Origin: Acanthaster planci
Lineage: Eukaryota > Echinodermata > Asteroidea > Valvatida > Acanthasteridae
Assembly (NCBI RefSeq): GCF_001949145.1
Contig: NW_019091359.1
Location: forward strand, 2,834,562 to 2,898,561
Direction: 5' to 3'
Length of the DNA stretch: 64,000 bases
Under the pieces are notes generated by a model, which saw only the letters and a program-made list of their open reading frames with translations, searched no databases and was not told the DNA's origin. Numbering within the stretch: the first letter of the stretch is position 1; every line of letters begins with the position of its first letter. The position numbers were made by a program, and so were the translations under genes. Of this stretch, positions 12,554-24,984 are shown piece after piece.

Positions 12554-15500
12554 TTTTATTTATAGACGGGTTTCTTTAATGTGAGGACTTGGTAACTTGT
12601 GTATGCAGCACCCTTTTTGGTCCACTTGTATATAGGGTGATCCAAATTGGATGGGGATGCTCGTGGAAGCGCTCGACCAATGTGCATCACCTTTTGACAG
12701 TCAAAGAGCTTTCAGTGAACAATGTGTACATACATTAACCCTAACAGTCCTCAGTCCTCCAAAAGGTGAAGGATTGAGGAGTGTTAGGGTTAATATACAA
12801 ACCCACATGCAATACTTCGTATCTAGTTTTCTTGTTTCCTCGGATTCTTGAGGAGTGGACCAAGCCATGGGCCGAGGGCTGCAAATCTCACCGTTACTCC
12901 TATTGACTTGAGGTTGTCAAGAGGCACCCGGCTTTGCAGTGTGTCACGTTCTGCGAAGTTCTGAAAGAACTAGGTCATCGGAATGTCGTGTCAAGTCGAC
13001 TTCCATTCGAATGTTGCTTGAATAACGGAAACGTGAACCCGACTCAATTATCAGGCTGAGTGGTGAGATTTTGGCCTGATATATAAATTGGATTACAAGG
13101 GGTATAGATTCTGAGTTGCGTCTTCGAGTGCTTCCAAACCTCAAATTAGTGTCAACGTTTTCATGACGCTCACACTAGATACACAAGTCCTTTCAGTGAG
13201 TTGTGAGCTTCACATCAGACTTATTCTTAGACTTCGTTAAATATACAACACCGTGATTATATAAAAATTGTATCAAGTTACCGATTTCAGACCACCATTA
13301 GGCCCATAAAACATAAAATGGTCGTATAGGAGTTCATCTTCGAAGTTGGTCAATTTGGGCATAAATATCAATAAGCCATATCGTTGACTAACATTGATTG
13401 ATCCCTACTTTGGCATACTCTTTGTTTGATAACACCTCCGGTCGTGTAGCTCCTCCTCTTTGCCTACTGTAAGCCAATCCATGTCAGAAGTTGATGTAAA
13501 CACCGCGCCTGCTGGAATGGCTGGCCTATTTCTTCTGCCGTGCTGATGGGACAGTAGGACCCGCTACTCTTCTGTGTTTGTCCAGTAATCGGCCGAGCTT
13601 CTCCTCCCGGCTCTAGTGGAGTTGACTTTCTCCGTCGTTTGAGCGAGGAGGATTCTTGTTTGCGGTGAAACAGGAAACGCAGTCGGTCGCGATCGCTCGC
13701 AACGCGATCTATCACTTTCCCAAATGAAGGCAAGTTCCCGTCGTTGCGAGTTAATTTGAACATAAACTCTCTCTGAACTTAAGGCTTCTCAGTAATGCAT
13801 TTGCTGTTCATAAATTAGGTCCTGCGTTGGAAAGGAATTGATTCCCAACGCTACTAATGTCTCACTTATCTTTAAACAAGAACGACAAGGAGGCTTCAAT
13901 TCAAATACATGTGATTGCTTGTACAAAAACCTTCCGCTTTTAAGACAAGAAGAATCTAGCTCTGTGATTAAAAATGAGGGATAGGTTTTACACTTTACTG
14001 TTTGGTAAGTGTTTCTCCATTCTTTGGAAGGGATTGTACTTTCCAAAAGTCCAAACTTTGGCATGCAGACGAGAATTCACAGAAAGTCTCATAAATTTTT
14101 CGTATCATTGTTTCCATGCCAACAGTAAGATTTAAAGCGCTGGCTTCTACCATCCCAAATCCCAATCAGAAATATCCCCCACTGTCTAGTCATCAATGCC
14201 TCCTAATTTGCATCAACGTAAAATGACTGTAGCTGACTTTCTCCTCAGCAACACCATTAACTCCGTGGCACCTCTGGCCGGCGCCACACCAACGTTAGCG
14301 AGATTTGGTCGAAGCTGTTTTCTCATAAGACGAGATACAGGTAGAGAAAGTTGCGAGAAATAGAGCCGTTTGGACGGTGAGTATTGGACTATCTACCTGA
14401 AGACCCCATTGTGGTATACAATATCTTTACCTTATTTGACATATGAAGTATATAACACATCACTTTTAAACAACTTCAAACCTTCCTTATCTTTTTGAAG
14501 AGGACAAGTGAGGTTTCTGTCAGCCTTGTCCCATTCCTTCACCGTGTTTTACCGTCTACCAAAACATATCAAGCCAGTCTATGCCATCCCACCGCAAGAT
14601 GTTTGCAAATCGTTTAATCTCACGCAGCTTTAGAGAAAACGACTCTGACATTGAGTTTCTCGCACGCAATTTAGGAACTGAACGATTAACGAAGCCAGGA
14701 AATTGAATTTGAATACATCATCTAAACGTCTGAACCGTCTGCTTCGCTAAGAACCCCCACCCCCACGGTGCACACTGTGCAGGCACCGACCTCCTCCCCC
14801 CCCCCTTTTTTTTCATTTCCACAAACCCACGCGAAATCGCAAAATCGCGGATAAGTGGCTCACTGTGTTTTTGGAAGTCAATTGCAATAGTCATTATAAT
14901 GGTTCCTAGCATGAAAGAGTTTCCCAGTGCTTGAAATGAGAAAGATTTGTGGATTCTCTTTTGGAGTAATCAACACTGATCATTGCTTCTTCTCGTTCCC
15001 TTTGTTGTGCGATGCCTTGTTCATTTTTTGATGAGTTGGCAAGTAGATCTTTGCGTTTCCGATGGACAGAATTGCTCATAATCGGCTCTGGCTGCTTTAA
15101 CCTAGCTGTACTGCCCAGGCTTCATTCGCACCTGGCTGTCAACATCCGATTCGAGTAATGAACCCCACGGCTGCACACCAGTCATTTCGAAATTAAAGCT
15201 GAAAACTACGGTAAAAGCCGCTGAGTTGACACAGCTCTTCGGCGCGGCTCGCCGAGCAGTTAAGAAGCGATGGAATGACGGCGTCGCAATTGACCCAGCC
15301 CGGCCCGCGCAGAACGTCTGTCCACGAGAAACATTCTCGGTTCACTTGTCTCGGGTGATCTTTTGCAGTCGCTGTTATCAAGCAAAGAATGAAATGAACT
15401 CCCTACAATAAGAAAGGGTATCCAAACCAAACCGTGTGACTCCACACAAGAAGTTAGAAACAGATAAAAATGTATAGAAAAGTTCGACATTTCTAACGTC

Positions 15501-18500
15501 GGCCCACATAAGTTCTGTCTCATTATCTTGCGAAGTTTTTAAAATATCTTCTTCTAAATTTCATCGTCTAAACCACCAATGAAATGTTTTGGATAGATTT
15601 GGATTGCAATGAAGAGATATACACCCTCAACGGTGAAGTGGAGAAAGTTGGCTGCTATTGAAGGACTATCGGACATGACGCTCTCACTAGTGGCACGATA
15701 GTGGCCGCTACTAATGTTTTTCGAGCTGTCATTGAGCGATAGGCCCATACATGCTGGACACCTTTGTGTACGCGATGCAGAACAGCGGTGGTTGGGAAAC
15801 GCCAAAAAGCTCAAGTGCGCCCTCTTATGTTGACGGTATTCATAGCTATTTTCCGCCTTTGGTCAAAGTTACCGTATGGTAAGTCTGTCATCTGGAATGA
15901 ATGCATATAAATACAACTCATGGTCAATAGAAAGCAATTAACAGGATAGATAAACTACCAAGGAAAAACAAACTGGCCAAATCATACATAAAATTGAATA
16001 ATTAAGAGCTCTCATAATTGCTGTTAATTTATGACAACCTGAAACATTTAGAGATTGTACTATATAGTTGACTGTGAAGAAAATAAGCCAGATAAAAATT
16101 CTTGCTATTTTGGCTGAGGAAGTCTCCTTCAAAATTAAAACTACAAGTTTTTTCATGTAATTCATGTGAAAAAAATTAAACAAAAACAGCGAAAGAAAAT
16201 AATGACGATAGTTGCAAAATGAGAGTAAAAAAGCAAAATTCGATGCTCAGTCGTCTTTTTAATTCTTGAATACAAATACACGGCCTATATGCTAATGGTG
16301 CGGGGGAGTTCTATGAAGGTTAACAGCTAAAGGTTAGTTTACTCAATAAAAACAAATTAAATTTGCAACTTAATTTTTGAAGTAGTTGGCGAACTATTCA
16401 TGCCTTTTTGCAGAACAGCTCGTCCTCAGTGTTAGCCAGTCCCTACGTTTATGATGAAGATGACGTCTCTCCCTACGGGGAAATTGTTGGTGTCCTCTCA
16501 AGGTGAGATAGTGCGGGAAAGGGATGCGGTCAGAGTAGATCAAGTTAGCCCGACGTAAGTCGTGATTTCCCGGTGGACTCGCAAGGCTTGTGTGCCTAAC
16601 CTGATTTTGCTCTCTGTAAATAGTTTTTTTAAAAATATCAAAATTGTGTGATGGAAAAGGGATTTAGATGCATGTCGTAACGGTTGACTGCCCTTGCTTT
16701 GATCTGACGTATTATCGGGAATTAAAATTAATCTGTGTATATTTACCACGAGGAGGATCCATCGATGTTGATAAGCACAAGCATTCATTACTGGGCCTGG
16801 CCAATTCCCTTGAGCAATTTACCTGCTTCTCCCATGCACAGAGTTTGGACAAAACCGCAATTGACTTTAGGGCGGATGTGCAAGGAGGCGAACTTCCCTT
16901 TTTGTTTTGAGTTAACGTGGTAGAAGACTTTTCTAGGAAATGTTGCAACCCACAAATGGTTAGAGGATACAACTTCTATTTCAGATCATTTAAAGGTTGG
17001 GATTTAGGATTCAAGACAAAAATTTTACTTGTGGGGAAGGGAGCTATCGAACAAAATCAGCGAAGGAGTGGCTTTAGCCCCCCTCCCCATAGTAAACCAA
17101 CAATCCAAACCTCAGTGAACATTTTGCAAAAGACGGGAAAAGAAAGTATCCAAAATAATCATTGACGCGCTTTGTTGTCATTTTGCTGTGGCGTTGGGTA
17201 ATGCACATTGCCGTCAAAAATTATCAGGCTAGTCAACGATAAAATTTATTATTTTTCAAATGAATTAGTTTAACATTTCGAATAACTGATTGGTTGAGCA
17301 GAAATTACTCGCAATAGTTTGTTTTTAAAACTCTGAATAGCTTGTTCCATGCTATAACAATACAGAGCTACATTGCAGAAATCCTGACAGCAGGTAGCCA
17401 TCGGTATAAACCATAACATAATATGGGATGCTCCAAGTAATCTTTAAGTGCAGCTTACACACCTCTGTTTGTAATTTGCCAGCTCACTTAATCAAATTTG
17501 CACAAAAAAAGGAGATTAATATTGCCAAAAATTATTACCAAGAAATTGGGGGGTTTTTAATTTTAGGAAACCAGCAAAAGAGAAGCAAGATAACACATGC
17601 TCAATATTCGCAAATATTAAGAGCAATACCTGAAAATCAACTAAATTTATCTGACCAGTTTTAAAAATGTTTCGACCTATTTTATCACGTTACCTAGGGG
17701 TTACCGAACGAAAATACCTCTAAAAGAAGTTAGAACTTTTGCTATAGGAACCAGACTATCTCAAATTAAATTTGAATAAGCGAATTTCTGACACATAATT
17801 CAAATATTTTGAACACCGTCCAAAATTTATTCGATACTAATCGTTTATCCGTCGTAAAGTTCACTGCATTCCCTCTTCCTCTCTGCTCGTTTTCATGCAA
17901 AAATAAGTTTATTGATTATCAAATATAATTATAATTTGGTAACCTTGATGTCCAAGGGATTTCATCGAAACTTCAGTATTATAAATTTGAAACGCAAACA
18001 ACCTGTTTGCGTAGTATATGCTCTAAAAACCGTGACAGCTGTGTAGCCATAACTCGTTTTCGCCCAAATTGTCAGGGAGTCGTCCACATCTGATGACTTC
18101 ATCAAGCGAACGGTGTGATTAAGAAATAATCAGTAGCTAAGGGAGAACCAAGACGTAATTGCAAAATCCACCCGCGAAAACAAACTTAATGAAAAAATGC
18201 ACCAGGAAACACGCCTAGAGTATTTTTGAACTTCTCTGAAATGACGCAGAACCGCGCAGTTATACGACAACTTACAATCTCATCTCCATCACTACAGTTC
18301 TCGCGAGGACAACGCAACCCAATTCGATTGTCAGGGACGCAGGTTTATTGATCGAGTTTAAAAGAAAAACAGTGTTGTAAGAAATGACATTGTGGAGGGA
18401 GAAGTTGGCTTCTCTATGCAAAACTGCTTCGATCAACAGCTGTTTAAATTGACTGGAGTGGATCCCATTGAAACTGGCTGATGATAATTGTCCAAGATCG

Positions 18501-21500
18501 CCAAGGCTTGCTTCGATTTCAAACAGCGTGATTTCTAGAGCGAAGGCCGACTCCTGTTACTGTCTTTAATTGAGTTCATTATCCATTTACACGCAGAAAG
18601 AGCCTCATTCTGCAAACCAATGACAAAAAAATAGAATTGCAATTTAAGCGAATTCTGAGTTTTCTGAAGAAATGAAATAAATTCAAATTTTAATATTTTC
18701 CAGACGGCCATTTTAATTTCTTTTTCAACAAAAGTAGAATTTTAAATCTTCAATACCCTAGAGGAAAACAAAATTTTCCACTCTTTTGAAAACTTCTATC
18801 TACAAACTAAGATTGTCTGAGCCCTATCTGAGTGTTACAATTAGGTCTGCATATAATTCATCACAACTGCTGCCCATGTTCAAGTAAAAGTATTTTCACC
18901 CCTTAAATCTCTTTGAAAATGGCTCGTAATTCTCTTCGAGTGGACGGCTGGCGTCGTCTTTCCGCCCTGCTAATTATGGTGGTTTACAAAAATTTGATGA
19001 GCATCACTTGAAGGTACCCGCACTAAGCGTATTAGCACAGACATCTTCGTGTTACTGTCTTCCTCATTTCCCTTGTGAATGTTAATACTACGTTGTGTTG
19101 TGGATCGTTTTTAATATTCCCGTCGACGCAATCTGGTTAGAATGTGAGCTGTGTTCATATTCAACTTCCTTTACCTCGTCTTGTCTGGGACTGTGTCTCT
19201 TTCCCAGTTTGAAATCCATCTATCAGGGCATCCGGTGATTAGTTTCAAATGTTCAGCCTTGAACTACTCTTTCTTGTTCGGTGTTCCCTTTCGTGAGCCT
19301 TGCATTCCGCTCACATAGCCAGTTTTGGGAGTTAGAGGGTCACAGTGCCAGCAATGGGTATATCACAAGAAGAATAGATTATTTTGAGGCTCAGGGCTTT
19401 TTTCGATGGGAAAGGGGCAGCTGCCTGCTGGGGGGGCAGGCCCCTTAAGCCCCCACCCCCGGCGATGGGCCTGATTTTTGACAGAATTTCTGGCTTTCCA
19501 TTAAAAGTGTGTTATCTTTTAACTGTATCGTGTTAAGGAAATTACTTACAGACAATCCTTTCTCTTGAAAAAAAATGGATATTTCTGAAAATGCATCATA
19601 AAATGAAATTACCATTATTTTTTCTACGACTGGAGACTACCAATAGTTGTATCTGTTAGAGCTTTTAAATGGTGTTTATTGGCGAGCTGGCTGGATTTAT
19701 TGTCTAGTTTGGGGTTGTTTGGGAGATGTTAGTGCTAGCATTTAATAACACAAGAGTTGGCCAATCCATGTATTCATGACGATGCGACAAGGTTACAAAT
19801 TGCGTGGGGAAGGGTTTTTTTACGTGTGTATTGTATCACGTGCAAACGACGTCCCATGTGCAAAAGCAAACTAACAGGGTTCTCGTTCCTGAAATATGTG
19901 ATAAATAAAAATTTACAAAATGAAATTATAAATTTTGGTGTGGATTGTAGGTCACAACAAGACGATAGTTGATTTGTCTGGCAGTATGTGCGCGCGCATA
20001 CAGCCAGATAAATTTAATTACACGTCACAACAACTTTTTTGGGCTGACCGTTTCAGGTTTTACCGACGAGTAATTAGAAAACTATGACTGTCCACTTGAG
20101 TAAAAAACAAAAGATTAATTCGAAGATTGTTTAAAAATCCCAGAGTAGATAGTTATTTGAACACTCTACAATTCTACAAAAATACTTTTCTCTTTCGTTT
20201 TAACGAATGAAAATAGTGCTTTTTGAAGAAAAAGCTTTCGCAAAGCAAATACGACCTTTCTATAGGCTTTGGCTGTCCATACATAATCACGTTTTTTGAT
20301 AACGATAATTTGCAATGTTAAAGTACATTTTATGATCGATCTTCCTCCGTAGTCAATATGAAAAGCGCCCTCTGCTTGAAACCGTCTCAAATTATCATTT
20401 TTTTCCTAAATGATAAATATCATCTCAAACTTTTAATATTACAGATGTGAGCTGTCGTAGCATGCTATGCAGTGCAACTTTAGTTATAAATAATTAATAA
20501 CAAAAGGTATTTGTGTTATCAATTGTGTGGTGAAGAGGGAGGATAATTATTTTGATTTTGATAATAGAGGGCGCTACTTAAGAAATGTGACCTGCTCTTG
20601 ACCAGAAAGGCCGTAGACAAAGTACACGCAGTCTTTATGGCCTATGAAAGCTCCGAAAAAATGAGAAGAATTCTGCATTGTTTGTTAAAATAACTTCCTC
20701 TGATGGGAGCCCAAAATAACTTTATTGTCTCTTACCCTCAATATCTTCATCACCACCTTCTGTAATTTTCCAAAAGCTAGAATTGTGTGTTCAAAGTCGA
20801 ACCCCCTTGGGATCCTGGGAGGGGCCGACGGGGCGCATGTCCACCCCACTCCCCTCCTAAAGAGATAGTGACCACTACGGAGGCCGAATGATTCCAAAGG
20901 CTAGGATGCGAATTTTTCTAATGTACAGCACAGCACGTGAATATTTTGGCACCATTTTCACCACTTATTATTTAACATACATTTCTAGCAACTGCCATTG
21001 GTATTTCTGGCGACCAAGCGATGTGCAAATGCGGGTCGTTTACTTATAAAATGAGTTGTGGCCATCAAAAAATAATGTAATGACCGCTGGATAATGAATT
21101 GATGCAAGAAAATAGTGCCAGCAATTCTGTTTACGCGCTGCTCAAAAAAAAGTTTGCATCCTATCCCTTGACACTTTCTGCCTGCTGTAGACTTCTGTAT
21201 TTAATTGCTTTCCCTTCATCAGTAATCTAGGATGACACCATTGAGATGAGGTCAAATCCTGGTTTCACCATCTGGTCTGTTGTGTACATGTTTTTTTAAT
21301 AATAAAGCATGTAGGTTCGTTTGAAATCCAGTGGGACTTATACAACGTATACTCTGAGTAATAGGGTCACGCATCATATTATGAAAACAACCAGGGGAAA
21401 CCCCCAAAAGGATAAAATCGTGGCTGGGGATCTCTTTCTAGGGATTTTTTTTCTGGTGAAAGCTATTCCATTCCATCGTGCCATTACAGGGCACTAGGTA

Positions 21501-22449
21501 AAGGTTGTTTAGTCTTTGTCATGTCACGCTTATTTCTCATGCCTGCTGAGATGGACAGTAAGCCAACGATGCAATCACAAACTAGGACGTGTTCAAATTG
21601 AACAGCGCCCTCATGGAGTGCGTTGGACGAAAGTAAACTTTTGCAATGGGTTTAATTTTTTTCAAGAACTACAGGAGAATTCACGTGCAGTATGCAGAAC
21701 ACCTATGAGGAATTATGAAAGAGAATTTTAAGAATGAAGCTTCGTTCCTCCCCCCCCCTTGTAATTATTTTGTAACTATAGCACATTTTTACTGGGGATT
21801 AGATGAAAGGCTCACGCTAAACCCTCATGCTAAAGCCCATAGAGTCGATTACGCACGCGATGAGAAAGAATCCATGACTTCAATATAGAGACCCTTCTCT
21901 TGATTTCGCTTCAATTAAGTGGCACATTCGATTCATCGAATGGTTTCCTTCCTCAATTCTGTACTTATGTCGCCAGAGGGCGACATGACACGTCTACGGG
22001 AAAGCTGCGCTACAAGAACGTCTGCAAACGTAACAGTCATGTGTCCAGGCGCCCGGATGTGCTTTGGAAGTGAGTATTCCACCTGGTAATGTCAGGACCT
22101 GCTTCCAAATTATGGACCCGTATACTCCTGACTACCCACACAGATGGCTGTGGGTGCAGCGCAGTACGGTGCTTGAAGATGTAGGGTAAATTTGGACTGT
22201 ACAAAGTACAAATTGGGTGTATTGCGCATGCATGCAAACGTTATCAATATGACTGTTGTTCGTGAGACTTGGGGGCAATAACGCGCGATAAAAATTTCTT
22301 ACCGATGAAATACGGAACCAGCCGTTTAAACCACCCATGCAGTGGACTGTCGATTGGTTTTCTGTGGGTAAAATGTGTGTGGTGTTCTTGAATGTTTGGC
22401 AGCAGTTTTATTTCTCCGGGGCGCCCGGAGGTATACAGATCAAGGGGCA
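12554..22449. other. Gene-poor stretch
   Basis: After the hairpin at 12734-12794 I see no supported gene in nearly 10 kb. Features are simple: a C/T tract at about 14797-14815 and a G/C-rich patch at 19415-19470 resembling the subterminal tract of a hAT-type element. A 99-codon minus ORF at 13464-13763 is basic and serine-rich but matches no family I know. Confidence 0.45.
12734..12794. mobile_element. Minute TTAA-flanked hairpin (piggyBac-like MITE remnant)
   Basis: Arms 12734-12758 and 12770-12794 (25 nt) pair with two mismatches around an 11-nt loop. Both ends read TTAACCCTAACA towards the centre, i.e. TTAA followed by CCCTAACA, the layout of a piggyBac target site plus terminal repeat. 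Superfamily assignment is inferred from TTAA only. Confidence 0.55.
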
Positions 22450-22641
22450 GAGCCTCGAGTTGGACCAAAAGAGGGCGCACTTTTCTTAGCAACGGAGGCT
22501 CCTTTGTTCGGAACTGAACTTCTCAGGTTCACAAACGACTGTGGCACACATTACGGTCGCATCGGTACCACCAAAATAAACACTCCTGACCAATATGGTT
22601 CTTTTCAAGGATTGAGGGGGTGCTTCTGCTCTAGGCGGAAT
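22450..22641 (+). repeat. Dispersed ~190-bp repeat, copy 3
   Basis: Blocks AGCCTCGAGTTGGACC, AGAGGGCGCACTTTTCTTAG, GGTTCACAAACGACTGTGG and GGTGCTTCTGCTCTAGGCGG in the family order. Lies about 200 bp upstream of the CRE cluster. Confidence 0.8.
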
Positions 22642-22839
22642 TGGAAAGGCTGTGTACATTTCAAAATTTCAAATGGGGAATCAAGGAAACATGGATTTCC
22701 ACGGGGATGGGGCACTTGACTCCATAACCCCGTCCTTTTTTCATGTTCTTGTCCCCTTTTGAGAAAACCGAGGCTAAAATAAAATGAATAATTCCCTTTT
22801 GAGCTGCGTTTTCCCGGAAAAGTATATTCTAGTTTTCTT

Positions 22840-22921
22840 TGACGTCACACCTGTAACACTCTCCCGCTCGGGCATATCCTCATCGACGTCACCAATCACG
22901 TAGCCACCCTCTTTGACGTCA
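22840..22921. promoter_or_regulatory. Cluster of three CRE-type sites
   Basis: Perfect TGACGTCA at 22840-22847 and 22914-22921, and CGACGTCA at 22884-22891 immediately followed by a CCAAT-like sequence (ACCAATCACG, 22891-22900). Three octamers in 82 bp is far above chance. CREB/ATF proteins bind this palindrome. A locally GC-rich stretch follows (23100-23300). No gene start is recognised, so promoter function is inferred. Confidence 0.5.
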
Positions 22922-24620
22922 CTAAGCCTTAGTCTGAATGTGAGGGTATATCAAGCAAAGCGTGTCTGCTTCAGCAAAGTCGCTTCCTGTTCGGCATTTC
23001 TCCCCAAAGGCTCCTTCCCCCACAAGCATTTCCGGGATATTGGCCATATTGCTCTCATCTTGTACGTTCCTGCACTCCAGGGCCAATTTGCCAGTAGTCC
23101 CCCAGCGTCACCCGGTTGTGGGGGAGAACAAACGCAGTCCCCAGCACTTCTCAAGTTGTCCCAACATCGAGGCTCAAGAAAACCAGACAATATGGCATGT
23201 CTGGCCGCGAGGGCGGCGACAGTCTGTACGGTCTGTGTACCGACACGGATGCCGCGCCGCCATTGATTTCTCGGCGCGCAGACACGATTAGTGTATTTTC
23301 CCCGGGGCACAGCACATTTTGTTGGTTTGCTTGACGTTAGCCGATACACTTGCTTCTTTTTGGACAATGCACTTCCGTAATCATCTTCTCCGGATGACAT
23401 GGACTTCTCTCGTGAAGAAATCCACCCGCATCGTTTTCTTTCGCATGCCATTAGTCGTGAATGTTTCCCCTCACATTAATTTTGTCATAGTCCAACGTTT
23501 TACTTGTAGTATTTTTTCGTCTTGATTTTTAAAGAGAAACCTCTTTGTTTTGTTTTGCTCGTTTGCTTGTTTTCATTTGTGGCAGTGCTCAAAGCAATGT
23601 TTACTTTCCACTGGAAAGTAAACATTGCTGTGAAAAAAGAGATCTAGATGCGTCCATGCATGAATTATTGCGCCTTCAATCAACTTTGTTTTACACAAAA
23701 ATCCTGCCTTCGTTTATAGGATTGTATGCATGGCATCAAAGCGTAACACTGATCGTGATAGACATGTAGTTTAGTTTCAAATAACAGCAATTTCATTAGA
23801 CGACTTTGGGATGTTGAGTCAAAATCTTGTTTCATCATCTCGGTTCATTTTGAGCGTCGTGTGAGAAATTCCGACGCAGTCTTATACTATAGGGATTTGT
23901 CATTTAAACTCATACAACCTCTTCTACCCCCTAATATCAAGTTCCACGGCCTCGTAATGCTTCCAACCGATGTCAGGGTGACGTCTCAATGGAAGGCATT
24001 TTCTGAAATGGTTCTGAACAGAGAGAATTTTCGTCATTTTTGTCAGTCCACTCCTTCTGGTCCCTCAACCTCTTCGTGGAACTCGAGAAGGGCCGCATCC
24101 GTAAAATCGTCCACGGCGTCGGTGGAGCGACTTACGTTGCTCGATCGGTCCTCTCCTGTTCTTGGGAAGATTACAAAAAATCTTGCAGGGGCTGATTGAA
24201 TTTTTGCCAGCTAATGACATCTTGGACGGCATCCCTGGAGAGGGTCGAGAGCTAATAAAATTGGCGAAATTTGAAACTCCCAGGAATGGTTGCAGAGTGC
24301 CACTGACTGGCTCTGGTTGATTTGCCCGACCCGGTCCATCTGTTGCATAGTCTGGTTCCGTACTATTCCAACTTTGTTTTCACTTTGTACATTTAAATAT
24401 TTACTTTTATATAATACGGTAAATGCTGATTGAAAAAACTTAGACATTTTCCTTCAAGTCTTGTGTAACCTTCAGATCTGGATTCCATTCTCAGTTGTCA
24501 GTTTTAGACCTTGTGGGTTGCGCCCAGTTGCCGAGTATTCGTCGATTGGACGATTCCTCGGGTTCTGTACTAAAGACCTTTTAAAAGACCATGCAAGGGC
24601 TGGATTAACAATAACAGTAC
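22922..24620. other. GC-rich patch with overlapping unassigned ORFs
   Basis: ORFs overlap on both strands (for example 22951-23451 minus, 23861-24199 plus). This is better explained by local GC richness (few stops) than by genes. Possibly a promoter or noncoding exon linked to the CRE cluster; unproven. Confidence 0.35.
23593..23629. repeat. Perfect hairpin, 18-bp arms, 1-nt loop
   Basis: AGCAATGTTTACTTTCCA at 23593-23610, a single C, then the exact reverse complement to 23629. No flanking element is recognised. Confidence 0.85.
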
Positions 24621-24647
24621 GCCCTGTAGGCACCTCTGTTTTGTAGG
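24621..24647 (+). repeat. 27-bp direct repeat, left copy
   Basis: GCCCTGTAGGCACCTCTGTT and following bases. Repeated with a few substitutions at 24958-24984, after the hAT-like MITE. Together they bracket the insertion. Confidence 0.6.
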
Positions 24648-24926
24648 CAGCGGCGTATCCAGCTTTGGATGTTGCGGGGGAGGGGATTCAAACGCGAATG
24701 CAGCTTCGGGCTCATTCAACATGATGTTCGGAGAGAAAAACACCCCGTGTGCATTTGCTGATGTTGTTTTCTTAGGGTTTGGGTGCTCATATTTGATGAA
24801 TAAATGTACTGATTACTTTCTTTCCTACTCACCTGTGAAGTGTTCTTTGTGGAAAAAAAATCTGTCAGAAGGGGCAAGTTGCCCCCTGCACTGTCCCGCC
24901 CCCTCTCTCCGCTGGATACGCCACTG
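24648..24926. mobile_element. hAT-like MITE (279 bp)
   Basis: Terminal inverted repeats CAGCGGCGTATCCAGC (24648-24663) and the inverse of CAGTGGCGTATCCAGC (24911-24926) match at 15 of 16 positions. CAG(G/T)GGCG...CCAG ends with G-rich subterminal tracts are typical of hAT non-autonomous elements. No clear 8-bp target duplication is seen. The element sits between 27-bp direct repeats (24621-24647, 24958-24984). Confidence 0.65.
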
Positions 24927-24957
24927 TCCGTGGACCATGTGCGCCTTTGTTCCGTAG

Positions 24958-24984
24958 GCCCTGTAGGCACCTGTATTCCGTGGG
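24958..24984 (+). repeat. 27-bp direct repeat, right copy
   Basis: GCCCTGTAGGCACCTGTATT and following bases; partner of 24621-24647. Confidence 0.6.

Noticed and set aside
12734-12794. Telomere-like CCCTAA motifs
   Set aside because: Only one unit per arm with no tandem array; the inverted layout with TTAA ends fits a transposon remnant.
13464-13763. Basic, serine-rich 99-codon minus ORF as a possible exon
   Set aside because: A plausible acceptor precedes the ATG, but there is no domain, donor or neighbouring exon to support it.
22951-23451. 166-codon minus-strand ORF
   Set aside because: Overlaps open frames on the other strand in a GC-rich patch, matches no family and has no domain; best explained by few stop codons.
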